The notes under the pieces are model-generated. The model worked only from the letters and a program-made list of their open reading frames with translations, was not told the DNA's origin and did not search any database. Shown here in pieces: positions 42,308 to 53,400 of a stretch of DNA of 64,000 nt. Positions within the stretch are counted from its first letter, which is position 1. Each line of letters opens with the position of its first letter. A program made the position numbers and the translations under genes. Source of the stretch: Hydrogenophaga sp. BPS33 (GTDB taxonomy: Bacteria; Pseudomonadota; Gammaproteobacteria; Burkholderiales; Burkholderiaceae_C); contig NZ_CP044549.1 in the NCBI RefSeq assembly GCF_009859475.1, positions 6,005,501-6,069,500 of the forward strand. The letters are read 5' to 3'.

Positions 42308-43495
42308 TCAAGGCTTGCGTTTTGCAGCGAAGGCGTACTGTTGCACAAACAGCGCGATGGCGCCGGCGACCACGCCCCAGAAGGCCGAGCCGATGCCGCC
42401 GATGACCACGCCACTCAGCGTGACGAGAAATGTGATAAGTGCGGCCTCGCGGTGGGCTTCGTCCTTCAGGGCCGCGTGCAGGCCCCCGCCGATGCTGCCC
42501 AGCAGCGCGATGCCGGCGATGGCCATCACCAGCTCGCGCGGGAAGGCGATCAACAGGCCCGTGATGGCCGCGCCGAACAGGCCGATGAGCACATAGATGC
42601 CCCCGCACACCACGGCAGCGGTATAGCGTTTCTTCGGGTCGGCATGGGCCTCGGGGCCCATGCAGATGGCGGCGGTGATGGCGCTCAAGTTGAGGGCAAA
42701 CGCCCCGAAGGGTGCAAGCACCAGGGTCGCCAGGCCGCTGATGGTGATGATCCTGGAGATCGGCATGTCGTACCCGGCCGCGCGGATCGCCGCCACGCCA
42801 GGCAGGTTCTGCGAGGCCATGGTCACCACGAACAGCGGCAGCGCCAGGCTGGTGAAGGCAGCCAGGCTGAAGGCTGGCATGGTGAACACCGGCATGGCGA
42901 GTTCGAAGGTGACCGCGCCGCCATTGAATTGGCCGCGCGCCACCACATACGCCACGGCGGCCAGCAGGGTCAGCGGCACCGCATAGCGCGGCGCGAGCCG
43001 CCGGCCGAGCAGATAGGTCAGCAACATGAGCACCACCAAGGGGAGCGCGGTCTGCGCGGCGGCGAAGGCTTGCAGACCGAAGCGCGTGAGCACGCCCGCC
43101 AGCAAGGCCGATGCGATCGCCATCGGAATGCGGTTCATCACCCGCTCGAACCAGCCCGTGGCACCGACCAGCACGATCAACGCGGCGCAGACGAGAAACG
43201 CGCCCACCGCGTCGGCCATGTTGAAGCCACCGGCCAAGCCCGCCGTGGCCAGCACGGCGGCACCCGGCGTGCTCCAAGCCACCATGACTGGCTGGCGCCA
43301 GACCAGGGAAGGAATGGCCGAGCACAAGCCCATGCCCAGGCCAAGCGCCCACATCCAGGAGGTGATCTGGGCCGGCGTGGCGCCGAAGGCCTGCGCGGCC
43401 TGAAAGACGATGGCCACCGAACTGGTGAAACCGACCAGCACGGCGACGAAGCCGGCGGTGGCGGCGGAGAGGTTGACGTCGCGGAAAAAGGACAT
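42308..43495 (-). CDS. benE: BenE-family benzoate/H+ symporter
   Basis: A 395-residue inner-membrane protein with about 12 helices. FVAVLVGFTSSVAIVFQAA at the start, the WSTPGAAVLATAGL segment, FVVTMASQNLPGVAAIRAAGYDMP and LIAFPRELVMAIAGIALLGSIGGGL match the BenE family. It probably imports benzoate or a related aromatic acid with protons. It ends 18 bases before the gshB start. No benzoate dioxygenase genes are nearby. Confidence 0.92.
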   Translation of the reverse strand: MSFFRDVNLSAATAGFVAVLVGFTSSVAIVFQAAQAFGATPAQITSWMWALGLGMGLCSAIPSLVWRQPVMVAWSTPGAAVLATAGLAGGFNMADAVGAFLVCAALIVLVGATGWFERVMNRIPMAIASALLAGVLTRFGLQAFAAAQTALPLVVLMLLTYLLGRRLAPRYAVPLTLLAAVAYVVARGQFNGGAVTFELAMPVFTMPAFSLAAFTSLALPLFVVTMASQNLPGVAAIRAAGYDMPISRIITISGLATLVLAPFGAFALNLSAITAAICMGPEAHADPKKRYTAAVVCGGIYVLIGLFGAAITGLLIAFPRELVMAIAGIALLGSIGGGLHAALKDEAHREAALITFLVTLSGVVIGGIGSAFWGVVAGAIALFVQQYAFAAKRKP

Positions 43496-43615
43496 TGGGG
43501 GATTGTGCCCGGGGTGCTGGAACGCAACGCCAGTGGTTTGCGCAAGCCATCGCCTGCTCTGGGCAGGGGGCGGTTGTTATTGCGGCAGTTGTTCGTGGCT
43601 GACGGTGTTGGTGAT

Positions 43616-44062
43616 CTATTGGCAGTTCACGGGTACACCGTCGGGCAACTCGATGATCAGTTCGCTGTCGAGAGACTTGGGCATGTCGAGGAAGCGGCGG
43701 TAGCCTTCCAGCGCAGCCTTGTATTGCGCGAGGGTGCAGCACCAGATGGGCCATTCGGGACATTCGCCGAAAACGCTGTGTTCGAAGCGGACGCGGGAGC
43801 GGGTGATGTGGTGGGTGAAGCCTTCACCACCGGTTTCGAACGAATCTAGAGCGCCATCGTCGACTTTTTCAACGGCATGCATTGCCTCATCCAAATCGCC
43901 ATGGCGATTTTCTAGGAAGTCCGACAGTGCCCCACTGAGAACGTAAAACGGATGACTCTCCCCAAAGGGGAGATCGTTGATGTTTCGTGCCTCCCTCAGT
44001 ATGGGAGGATGACCGTGTGCCGAATGCATCCATCGGTAAAAAAACCGGATTCGAACGTTCAT
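43616..44062 (-). CDS. Putative CDI immunity protein 3 (orphan, intact)
   Basis: A 148-residue acidic soluble protein with an MNVRIRFFYRWMH start and a C-terminal QYKAALEGYRRFLDMPKSLDSELIIELPD segment that I associate with bacterial toxin-immunity proteins, without a firm family name. The ATG at 44062 overlaps the stop of the decayed EndoU-like toxin frame (ATGA). That coupling and its place at the end of the CDI array are the evidence for an immunity role. An ATG at 44074 is an alternative start. Confidence 0.62.
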   Translation of the reverse strand: MNVRIRFFYRWMHSAHGHPPILREARNINDLPFGESHPFYVLSGALSDFLENRHGDLDEAMHAVEKVDDGALDSFETGGEGFTHHITRSRVRFEHSVFGECPEWPIWCCTLAQYKAALEGYRRFLDMPKSLDSELIIELPDGVPVNCQ

Positions 44063-45181
44063 TTCATTTCCCATAGATCGGGTACGCGGTTGCGCGGGGA
44101 GCGACATACCCACACAAACGCTTCATAAACCCCATTCGCATCCGGTGCAGACACCATCTGTGTCACCCGCACATCCCCGCTCAGGAGGGTATGCCCACCC
44201 GTCACCTTGCCCGTTTTGGGGTTGTAGTCCGCCCCAATCGTATGCGCGATATCGACGGGTAACTTTCCTTTTGGCAAAGATGGCAGCGCGCTCACGTTCT
44301 TGATGCTGCCCATCCCCCCGCCACTGGGCAGGTTGGCCGCCTGCACACCCATGAGCCGGCCCACTGTGCGGATATCTCCTTGCTCATAGGCCAGGGCCAG
44401 CTCTTCGCGCTGTGCGGCGTCATCGCGCCCAGCAAGTACGGCCATTGCTCGGGGTCTTGCACCGTGGTCCAGAGTTGTCCCGCGCCTCGCGCAGCGCGGC
44501 TTGCGCCTGAGGGTCGCCCATCAGGGCCTGCATCGCTTTCTGAGCGCCACCCACGAGCGACTCGATGCCCTCGCGCAAGGTGTCGAGGTAGCCCCCCACG
44601 ATGTCGCCCGTGGCGGTCCCGCCCATGGTGTTGCGCGCCAGCAGCAAGGTTTCGTCGCGCTCCTGAAGCGCGCGCAGATCGAGGTCTGGGTCGATCGCGC
44701 GGATGTATTCGGCGGCGGCCACGCGCACGTCCTGGCGTGCGGCCTGGCATTGCGATGAGTTGCTGCCTTCACAGGCGGCCAGAAACTTGTTGCGCTCCTT
44801 GTCCAGCATTTCCAAGCGCTGGATGTCGGCGGAGCAGGCCTGGTCGCACTTGCCTTGCAGTTGCCGGAACTTCAGGTCGGCCAGTCGCTGGGCCTCGACG
44901 TGGCGCAGGTAGTTGTTCGCCGCCGCGTTCTCCCCGGCCATGGGGGCGATCGTCACACTCTGCGCATCGCCATCGGTGTGCATGGCCACCAGCGCGCCGC
45001 CCAGACCCGCAATGAGTCTGGCGAAGTTGGTGATGTCCGCGTTCGATCGCGTGCCGTCGTCGATCCACTCCGCGGCCAAGTGCCCGAGTACGGCCCCGGC
45101 TGCCCCGGCCGCGCAGCCTTCAGAATCGGTCTGCACCGCACCCGCCGCAAAGCCCAGCAAAGCGTGTGCGAGCAGGTTTTG
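44059..45181 (-). pseudogene. Orphan CdiA C-terminal module with EndoU-like toxin, decayed
   Basis: Minus-strand frames carry a CdiA pre-toxin (45160 to ~44478), then WTTVQDPEQWPYLLGA in a second frame, then DDAAQREELALAYEQGD to the end in a third. Single-base losses near 44478 and 44425 would explain this. The last part, HTIGADYN ... GGHTLLSGDVRVTQ ... PDANGVYEAFV, resembles bacterial EndoU nucleases. The usual ending GYVAPRATAYPIYG exists only in another frame directly after, so the middle of the nuclease domain appears deleted. It starts at the end of a cdiA-tail repeat and has no start codon of its own. Confidence 0.68.
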
Positions 45182-45441
45182 ATGTCACCTCAAACTGCAC
45201 CCCACCCCCGCCATTGCCGCCAAGACCTTGCTTGATCTGCACATCGTTGGCCACTCACACCCGCATGGTATTGCCGGCCGGGACCGTCACGTCGGCCACA
45301 TGCGTCGGCACCTGAGGCAAAGCGTACTTGCTCGCGGTCTGCTCGGGCGTCAGTCCCTTGATGTCATCGGCTCGCATCATCCACGAACCCGCCATATCGG
45401 ATTTGTTTGCTTCAACGACGTACCGCGCACGAACTGCTCGG
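45182..45441 (-). repeat. Degenerate second copy of the cdiA 3' end
   Basis: About 250 bases nearly identical to 47528-47789 inside cdiA, covering the toxin-1 tail from VVEANKSDMAGSWMM to GGGVQFEVTS. It is broken by a TGA after CGGGTG and by small indels. It joins the end of immunity gene 2 to the start of the EndoU-like module, as expected for repeated module insertion by homologous recombination. Confidence 0.85.
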
Positions 45442-45456
45442 ACGCCGCAAGACTCC

Positions 45457-45813
45457 TCAGCGAGAAAGTTTTGACGCGTTTGAACCCATGAGGTCCCGTG
45501 CGACGGCGACTTTCAGTCTTTGAAGCTTTGAGCACTTGGCTTCGTACTTTGCTAGCTTCTCTCGTTCCACCAGAGCCCTGCCTTCAGCCCGGGGCACTTC
45601 AACGATCACCACCTCGCTTGCCGAAGCAAGAACGGCATAGATGTCCTCTGCCTGCTCGGGAATCCAATTGAGTACATATGCGCCAGCAATGTTCACATCT
45701 GCCAATTCAAGCGCGATCGTTAGATTGCCATAGCCCCCATCCTGCAGCGCGAGGTTCGATCGCACCAACTCATCGCGTATCTTCTGTTCGGTGCGACTTC
45801 CAATGAGCTTCAT
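45457..45813 (-). CDS. Putative CDI immunity protein 2
   Basis: A 118-residue soluble protein starting MKLIGSRTEQKIRDELVRSNLAL, with an acidic middle (LNWIPEQAEDIYAVLASASEVVIVEVPR) and a basic end. The start and the WIPEQAEDIY motif resemble immunity proteins paired with CDI toxins that end in TFPG, as the toxin upstream does; this is recall, not a search. The ATG at 45813 overlaps the toxin stop (ATGA), which strongly suggests cognate pairing. Confidence 0.75.
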   Translation of the reverse strand: MKLIGSRTEQKIRDELVRSNLALQDGGYGNLTIALELADVNIAGAYVLNWIPEQAEDIYAVLASASEVVIVEVPRAEGRALVEREKLAKYEAKCSKLQRLKVAVARDLMGSNASKLSR

Positions 45814-46860
45814 TTGAGCAATCCTGGGAACGTACTTACGAGGTTGCCGAAGCGGTCGGTCATGATCGTCATCACCGAAGTAGCTTGGTTGCCATTGAAC
45901 CTGTCGGTCCCGATGACCCGGCCTGCGTCGAATTCGCGTAGATATCGAATGCCCCCTGCGCTCTCGATACTCCGAACAATTGGTAAATCTACCACTGACT
46001 GACTCGACAGTATCGACCGCAGTTCGACCTCAGACAGCAAGAACTGGCTTGCATTGGATTTTCCTGAAAGATGACGAGCAATCACGTGCTCCATGACTTC
46101 ATTGGACAGATTGATGCGCGATCCAACACGACCAGCATCACTCGCAAATCCCTTTGCCGCGTCGCCTACTTTTAAGACTGCAACAAGCGCTTCCGCCGAA
46201 GGCTCCCCCACCTTCTTCAAGACACCCCCGGCTATGGGAATCACCCCGACCGCAGCCCAGAAGCGGCTGACCGCTTCCCCCGTGAGGCTGCTCTGCCCCG
46301 TGATGAGCTGGGCGAACGATTCGGCGTTGCCGTAACCCGGGTAGAGCTCGAACACCAATTGCGCCATCTGCTGCGCCTGCTGCGATGTCATCACCCCGCG
46401 CTGTGCGATCTCGGCCAAGTTGCCCGCCTGCTCCAAGGCCACCATCTGCCGGTCGATGCGCTGCAGGTCTTCTGCCGTGCAGTTCGCACCGCACACGTTG
46501 ACCAAGCGCGCGTTCTCCTGGCTCACCGTGCGCCGCACATTGGCGAACGGGCTGTGGCTCACGTAGTTGTGCGCAGCCTGGTTGAACGAGGTGCTCGCGC
46601 CCGCCGCGCCCCCCCGCCGCACCACCGACCACCGCCCCCACCACCTGCGTGAGCCCTTGGCGCACCGGCTCGGACAGGTTCAGGCCGGCGATCTCCTCGC
46701 CCAGCACAGGCACCAGCGTGGCGCCGGCTGCTGCGCCCACGGCACCGCCTACCCCACCACCGAGCAGGCCAATGGCGGTGTGCATCGCCACGCGGTATTC
46801 GCCGCCTTCGTCCCACTTGCGCGCTTCGGCCTCGTTGCCTTGGCGGCGCAGCTCCATGGC
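45810..46860 (-). pseudogene. Orphan CdiA C-terminal module (toxin 2), frameshifted in the pre-toxin
   Basis: From 46857 a pre-toxin frame (MELRRQGNEAEARKWDEGG, then a Gly/Ala-rich hydrophobic segment) parallels CdiA residues before its own toxin. At a run of seven C (46609-46615 on the plus strand) the frame breaks and continues in the frame 46625-45810. That frame is intact and ends in a toxin-like domain with NEVMEHVIARHLSG, TDRFNGNQATSVMTIMTDRFGNLVSTFPG. The final TFPG and the paired His are typical of a group of CDI RNase-type toxins. One base in the homopolymer would restore the whole module. Confidence 0.7.
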
Positions 46861-46861
46861 C

Positions 46862-46993
46862 TTGGTGTCTCAGCCTCCTCGGATTCGTAAACCAACTTTT
46901 GAAGTCACCGTCGATGGGAGGTCTCGAGATCTGCACATCGTTGGCAACAGACGCGCGCACGGTGTTGCCCGCCGGGACCCTCGCATCGGCCAT
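46862..46993 (-). pseudogene. Remnant of a third copy of the cdiA toxin-1 tail
   Basis: A short frame beginning MADARVPAGNTVRASVANDVQI and ending SWFTNPRR parallels the CdiA end (VPAGNTMRVSVANDVQI ... GWFSNPRQIQ). Its stop codon is gone because it fuses at ~46861 to the next pre-toxin segment. The ATG lies just after the immunity-1 stop. It marks the junction where the toxin-2 module was joined. Confidence 0.75.
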
Positions 46994-46996
46994 TTC

Positions 46997-47467
46997 CTAC
47001 TTCATTTGATCGCCAGTGCAGGTTGCAATGCCGGTCTGCGGGTCGAGCACGTAACTCCACCAACGCGTGAGCAGGTAGACCACACAGCCAGGGCGCCAGA
47101 TGCCTTGGGGCTCAGCATCAGTCGCGGCGCGTTCGTCCATGGCCAAGCGGGTGAACGGGTCGAGATAGCCGTCTTCCGTATATGCACCATCGATCAAACC
47201 TTGCTGGTGCCATTGCCTAGCCATCGCGTGCTTGTCAGGCCAACTTGGACTTCCGGGGTTCTCAACCCTGCGCACCTGCCAGACCACCTCGTTCTTTGCA
47301 TTCAGACGAAAGACATTGTGGTTGGCCAGTTCTATGTCCGGCCAATCCTTTCCCGTTGGAAACTCGGGTGTTGAATAAGGACTGAGATGTACCAGGCGGC
47401 CTCCGTCTCGAAGTGCCACGCTATCGCAGACTTTCAGAGCGCAGAAGGCAAGGATTTCTTTGGTCAT
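46997..47467 (-). CDS. cdiI: Putative CDI immunity protein 1 (cognate to CdiA)
   Basis: A 156-residue soluble protein with no recognised family. The ATG at 47467 (MTKEILAFCALKVCDSV) overlaps the cdiA stop by four bases (ATGA), the standard arrangement for a CDI immunity gene. It should bind and neutralise the C-terminal toxin of the long CdiA in the cytoplasm. A longer frame from 47494 exists but would overlap cdiA by 31 bases. Confidence 0.75.
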   Translation of the reverse strand: MTKEILAFCALKVCDSVALRDGGRLVHLSPYSTPEFPTGKDWPDIELANHNVFRLNAKNEVVWQVRRVENPGSPSWPDKHAMARQWHQQGLIDGAYTEDGYLDPFTRLAMDERAATDAEPQGIWRPGCVVYLLTRWWSYVLDPQTGIATCTGDQMK

Positions 47468-50400
47468 TGGATCTGCCTTGGATTGGAAAACCAACCTCGA
47501 AATTCCTCAATATCTTTTGGCGCGCTCGTCACCTCAAACTGCACCCCACCCCCACCGCCATTGCCGCCAAGACCTTGCTTGATCTGCACGTCGTTGGCCA
47601 CCGACACCCGCATGGTATTGCCGGCCGGGACCGTCACGTCGGCCACATGCGTCGGCACCTGAGGTAAAGCGTACTTGCTCGCGATCTGCTCGGGGGTCAG
47701 GCCTTTGATGTCATCGGCTCGCATCATCCACGAACCCGCCATGTCGGACTTGTTCGCCTCAACCACGTACACGCGAACGAATTGCTCGGTCTGGTCCGTT
47801 TGAAGCGTGACCACTCGAGTGTCCGACACAAAGGGGGCCACGAAACCCGGGTTCGATTTGGTGACTGCAAGGTTGATGGCGTTTGCTTCATCCACAGATA
47901 CCACCTTCGCCCCCTGCGGCAAGCGCTGCCCGATCAACACATCGGCCTCGGCCCCCGTGATCTCCACCGCCGACTTCCAGCCTCCCATGGGTGACATCGC
48001 CCGCGCCGGGTCGGCCAGCGAGCCGTCTCGGTAGATCCCGTTGACGATTCTCGCGGCCTCGATCTCGCCAATCTCCTTGCCCGTGCGGGCCAGAACCATC
48101 TGGCGCACCACGGTCGTCGTCAGCGCCTTGGCCACGGCGAGCTTGCCCAGCAGCGCTACGTCCATCGCGATCAAGCCCAGCTCGGCCACATCGCGCATGG
48201 CCGGCGCGCGCTGGATCGCGCCGATGGCGAGGTCGAGTTCCTGGATGCTGCGCCGCGCTTCGGCCTTGGCCGCCTCGCTGAGCGCCGGATCGCGCAACAA
48301 CTGCTCCAGTTGGGTTTTCTCGGCCTGCAGCGCGCTCTCGCTGAGCACACTGGCGTAGTCGATGGTCCCGCTGTTCCTGGCGTTCTTGAGCTCGTATTCC
48401 TTGAGCACGCGGATCTCGCAGGCCGCGTCGCCTGCGCTGCGGCAGGCGCTCAGTTTCTGGTGCTTGCTGCGCAGATCGGCCGCGCTGAGGTAGTTCTGGG
48501 CGGTGGCCGTCAGGCCGCTGGCCATACCGGCGCTGCCTCCGACCGCTGCACCCACCGTGGCGCCTGCCGCCTGCACCAAGGCTTGCTTGATCTCCACCGG
48601 CAGGTCCAACGCGGCAATATGCTCGCCCAAGGCGGGCACGGCGATCTGGCTCACACCAGCACCGGCCGCGCCGGCCACACCACCGCCGGCCAAGCCTGCC
48701 AGCGCGTGCAGGGCCACACGGGCAGCACCTCCTTCCTTCCAGGTGTCCTCCAACGCGTTGGCCTCGTCCATCATGGCTTGGCGCTTCACGGAGTCGACTT
48801 CGGAGGCGGCAGCTTCTTTCAAGCGCTGCGCTTGGGCCAATTGCCCATTGGCGTAACTGCCGATGGCTTTGGCGGCTTGCTGCGCAAACGCCTTGGTGAT
48901 GACCACCTGGGCTTCGACGTCGTCTCGGGCCTTGTCCTTTTCGAAGATGGGCACAAGGCCGCTCTGGGCGTCGCCCGTGCGCGCTCCCTTGTCGCCCGCG
49001 ATGCCGGAGATGGCTGCCGTGGTGGTGCTGCTGGCCGAGCCCGAGGCCGATCCGACGCCCGCCCCGCTGTTGCCCAGTTGGCTACCCACCCCCACGCTCC
49101 CGCCCACGCTGCTGGCCTCGAAGCGGGCGCGGTTGTGCACGTCGCTGAGTTCAATGCCGCCTTGGCCCTCGAATCGGTTGCGTTCCTGCTCCAGCGCCGC
49201 CTGCGTGCTGGTGATGGCTCCGCCGATGAGGGTGGTCTTGCCTTGCACCTCCACCTGGAAGCCACCATCGCCTGCGCGGATGGCGCTTTGTTCGCCCACC
49301 GAGGCGAAGTCGGCGTTGATCTGGGTTCGGCTCGCGCTGGCACTGGCGCCCCCCGCGCTGCTGGCCGAGCCGCCCTTCGTGGAGCTTTGTTCCCGCCACA
49401 CGCTGCTGTCTTGCGGGCTGTGGATGCGCAGGTCTTTGCTCACCTGGGCCTGCACGGTGTTGGCCGCGATCACTGCACCCTGAAGTTCGGTGTCGCCCCC
49501 GGACTGGAGCGTGACCTGCCGCCCAGCTTCGATGCGGGTGTTGCTGTGCAGGCGTTCTTCACCGTCGCCCGATCCTTGACCTGAACTGGCGCTGGCGCTG
49601 AAGGACCAGCTGCCGTTGTAGGTGGCGCTCACGCTGGCGCTGCTGCTTTGCGTGCGGCTGTGTTCTGCCGCGGTGTTCTGGGCGGCGTGCAGGTGGATGT
49701 CGCCTTGTGCGCTGAGCGCGGCGCTCTCTCCGGCCTGGATCTGGCTGCCACGCACGAGGATGTCGGAGTCCTGGCCAGCCCCACGGGCGATCAGGCGCAC
49801 GTCACCAGCGGCGCGCACGCGGGAGCCGCGGGCTTCATCGGAGCTTTGCTCGTGCAGGCTTTGGCTGCTGCTCGATCCCAGGGTGAAGGTGATGCCCACG
49901 CCGGACTGAGGATCGGCTGCGGCACTGGTGGCCGCACTGGATGCGGCGTTGTACGCCTGCAAGCCCGCTGCTGCCGCCCCCAGGGCTTGCATGCGGCGGT
50001 CTTCGGTCTTCTCGGTGGCCTCCAGGGTGTTGCCGATGTTCTGCGTGGCTTCGACCAGGCTGCCACCCGCGCCCACGCTCAGGCCGCTTTGGCGGAACCT
50101 CTCTTCCACGCGGCGGTGTTCGCCGGTGCGCGCTTCAACGATCTGGAGGTCCTGCGCGGTGATGGTGATGTCGCCGCCTCGGGGTCCAAGAACCGAGGGT
50201 TGGGTGGTGAGGGTTTCCACCGGCGGTGTTTCAACGAGCGGGGGTGGCGTAGGAGGCGTAGGAGGCGTGCGAGAGCCCGCAGCGATTACGTCGGAGCCGA
50301 CTTGCCGGTAGTGCCGCCCGGCGACGATGTTCACGTCGCCTGCGATGGCGCCGATGGTCGAGGCGGCAGCGCCTGTGGATGTGCGCTGTTCGTCCCGGCT

Positions 50401-53400
50401 CTGGGCCTGGCTGCCCAGCATGGGGCCACCCCCACTGTCGATCAGGCCGCTGTGTTTCTCTTCGCGGTAATGGGTGCTGTCCGAACGGGTCTGCGCGGCC
50501 GTGATGCTCACGTCGCGCCCGGCCCGCAGCGCCGTGCCCTGGTCGCTGATAACGCTGGAGCCGACCACGGCCAGGTCGTGCCCGGCCTGGATGTCTACCG
50601 TGCGCCCGCCGATCTGGCTGGAGACGGCCTCGCTCGTGTTCACGGTGCTGCGCGTGGTGAGGCTGCCACTGGCGAGGAAGTCGCTGCTCTTCTTGTGGTG
50701 CGCGTCGGCGTAGTCCAGGGTCTGGGTGCCGGCTTCGATTTTCACGTCGCGCGCGGCCTGGGCGCTCAGATCGCCCTGGGCTTGCACGTTGGCCGCGCGG
50801 GCGTGCAGGTCGTGCCCGGCGCTCAGCTCCACATCGCCTGCGGCTTCTATGCGCGTGCCCAGCTCCTGGGTGCGCGTGGTGCGCTGGCGGTGGTCGGGGC
50901 CCCAGTGCAGATCGTCGCTGGCACTGGTGCGGGCGGTGTCGAGGTTCAGATCGCGCCCGGCGCTGATGAGGGTGGCACCGTTGCCATCGTTGCGGATGTC
51001 GGCACCGGTGAGGGTCACGTCGCGCCCGGCCTGGGCGAGCAGCACGGCGGCTTCGTCGCTCACGTACAGGCGCGCTTGCCGGTCGATGCCGGTGCGCTCG
51101 AAGGTGTTGTTCCCGGCCTGCGTGGTGGTCGTGCGGGTGGTGCTGGCGACGGTCAGATCGCGCCCGGCATCGAGCACGATTGCATCCTTGGCTCTGACTT
51201 CGCCACCCCGGATGTGAATGTCGCGCTCTGCGTTGAGCGCCACAACGTCACCGGCAATCTGTCCGCTGTGCCTGATGTCGCGGCCCGCGCTGACTTGCAC
51301 GAGTTGCCGACCCGCCACGGTGCCGCTGTTGAGCACATCGCCGCTCATGTGAATCTGCACCGTGTTGCCCGCGATCAGCGCACCGCTGGGACTCAGATCC
51401 CCCGCCCGAGGCGCGAGGTAAACCCGGGGCACGAGCGCCTTCTCGGTTCGTCCGTCGGGCAAGGTCACGTCTTCGGCCACCAGCCAGACGATGTCGCTGG
51501 TGAGCGCGGCCATTTGCTCCGCGCTCAATGTGATGCCCGGGCGCAGTTGGAATTCCTGCGCAAAGGTCAGCCCCGCGTTCATGAGCGCGAGGAACTGCGC
51601 TTCGTCGTCCCGGTGGTCGCCCAGGAAGCTCTGGCCGGTGAGCTGGCCCACCTGCTCGCGGATGAGGCGTTGTTCGTAGAAGCCATCACCGAGGCGCTTC
51701 TGTACGCTGTTGGGGTCGCTGGAGAGCGCCTTGAGCAGGTAGTCCGAGCCGAGCCACTGGCGTTGATCGGCGAAGCGCGGATCGGTCTCGATCAGGGTCT
51801 TGCCCTGCGGGTCGGGATTGGGCTTGAACAGGCCGCTGTGGATCACCGGTGGGATGGCTTGTCCACCCTGGCTGCGCGCCACATTGATGGGCGCGCCTCG
51901 TTCCTGCACCGCCTGGTACGGGCTGCGTTCGTAGAGCCGGTCGTCGTTCTTGAACAGGCCCTCTTCGCGCCGCCAGCTGTAGACCGCCTGCCCGCTGAGC
52001 TCGGTGCGCGCGAGTACCTCGCTGCCCCGGTTCTCCAAACTGGCCCCTTGCACCTTCAAGGCCCCGCCAGCCATGATCTCGCTGTTGTGGTTGAGCAGTT
52101 GGGTGTTGGCGTTGAGGGCCATGTCCCCACCCGAGACGATCTGCCCCGGCGCGCTGCGCACCACACGCGGGTTGAAGTCCGTGCTCTGCGCATCGATCAC
52201 CACCCAGTCGACCAGGGTGCGCGCGGCCACACTGGCGTTGTAGGCGCCGATCTTCTGGTCCAGCGCGTCTTGTTGTGCGCGCTTGTGCGCGTTGTACTGC
52301 GCCATCTGCTGCTGCCAGGCCGGGTCTTCGGAGCCGCCCTGGGGTGGCGGCTCGGGCGGCGGGCCGAACGGTGCCACACCCAGGCGTTGCCAGATCGGGT
52401 GCTCGGGTGCGTAGGTGTCCCGATAGGTCGGGTTGCAGTCCGAGCCCGGGCAGGGCTCTTCGGTACGGCTGGCTTCGAGCTGGAAGCTGCCGCTCCAGCC
52501 CCCCAGGGGAGCGGCCCACTGCGCGGCCAGTGCCGGGTATTGGCTGAAGGGGTAGTCCCCCGAGGGCAGCAGCACCTGCCATTCGGATTTGTCCTCGTAC
52601 CGGTCCAGCCGGTCGAAGTTCATCCCCAGTTCTTCGGCCTTGTAGTCCACCCCCTGGTGCCTCAGGCGCAGGTAGCGCTGGCCGGGCTGGGCCACGAGCT
52701 CGGTCTTGAAGTGGTCGTTGGCGTTGACCAGGACCGGGGTGGTGATGGCCAGATCACCCTGTGCTTCGATGCGCGCTGAGCGATTCTCGATGCGCTCGGT
52801 GGCGGTGAGCGCCATCTTGCCCAGGCTCAGGAGTTCGGCGCCTTCGGTGTTGTGGATCTGAGCGGCCTGGATGTTCAGGCTCTCGCGCGCGGCGATGACG
52901 CCGCCTTCCTGGTTGCGCACCTCGCTGGCGTTGCCGATCTGGACGTCCTGCCCATAGATCCGTCCCTGGTTGATGAGCTGGCCGTTGGGCAGCAGGGTGA
53001 GTTGGCCCTGGCTGGCGAGGGTGCCGCGGTGGTTCACGCCCAGGCCGTCTTCGCTGCCCACCAGGAAGATCTTGCCGGCGTACATGCCACCGATGGCGGC
53101 CGTGTCGAGCCAGAAGACGGGTTTGGGGATGCCGGGGGCTTGGGGGTCGGGGGCGATGGGGGTGGCAGAAACTTCCGGGGTAGTGGTGGCCGAGCCTTGT
53201 CTGACGCGCACCTCGGCCGCACCGCCCACCACGCTCAGGTACTGGGCCCAGATGGCGGCGTTGACTTCGATGGCGCGCGCCAGGATGGCGGCGTGGCTGG
53301 CACCGCGCATGTCCAGCCCCAGCCCGTCGACGTTGATCTGGCCACCGCGCACGCGGAAGGACTCCAGCGAACCGCTGTTCATCACCGGGGTGCCGGTGGT

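Noticed and set aside
41825..43849. 674-codon plus-strand open frame over gshB and benE
   Set aside because: Antisense to two well-supported genes, with typical shadow composition.
45182..45441. A separate gene encoding a small secreted peptide
   Set aside because: The sequence is a copy of the cdiA 3' end with an in-frame stop and no start; it is a repeat remnant.
49648..52779. 1043-codon plus-strand open frame inside cdiA
   Set aside because: It is antisense to the FHA repeats, with repetitive Gly/His/Arg composition caused by the repeats of cdiA; no start context or domain.
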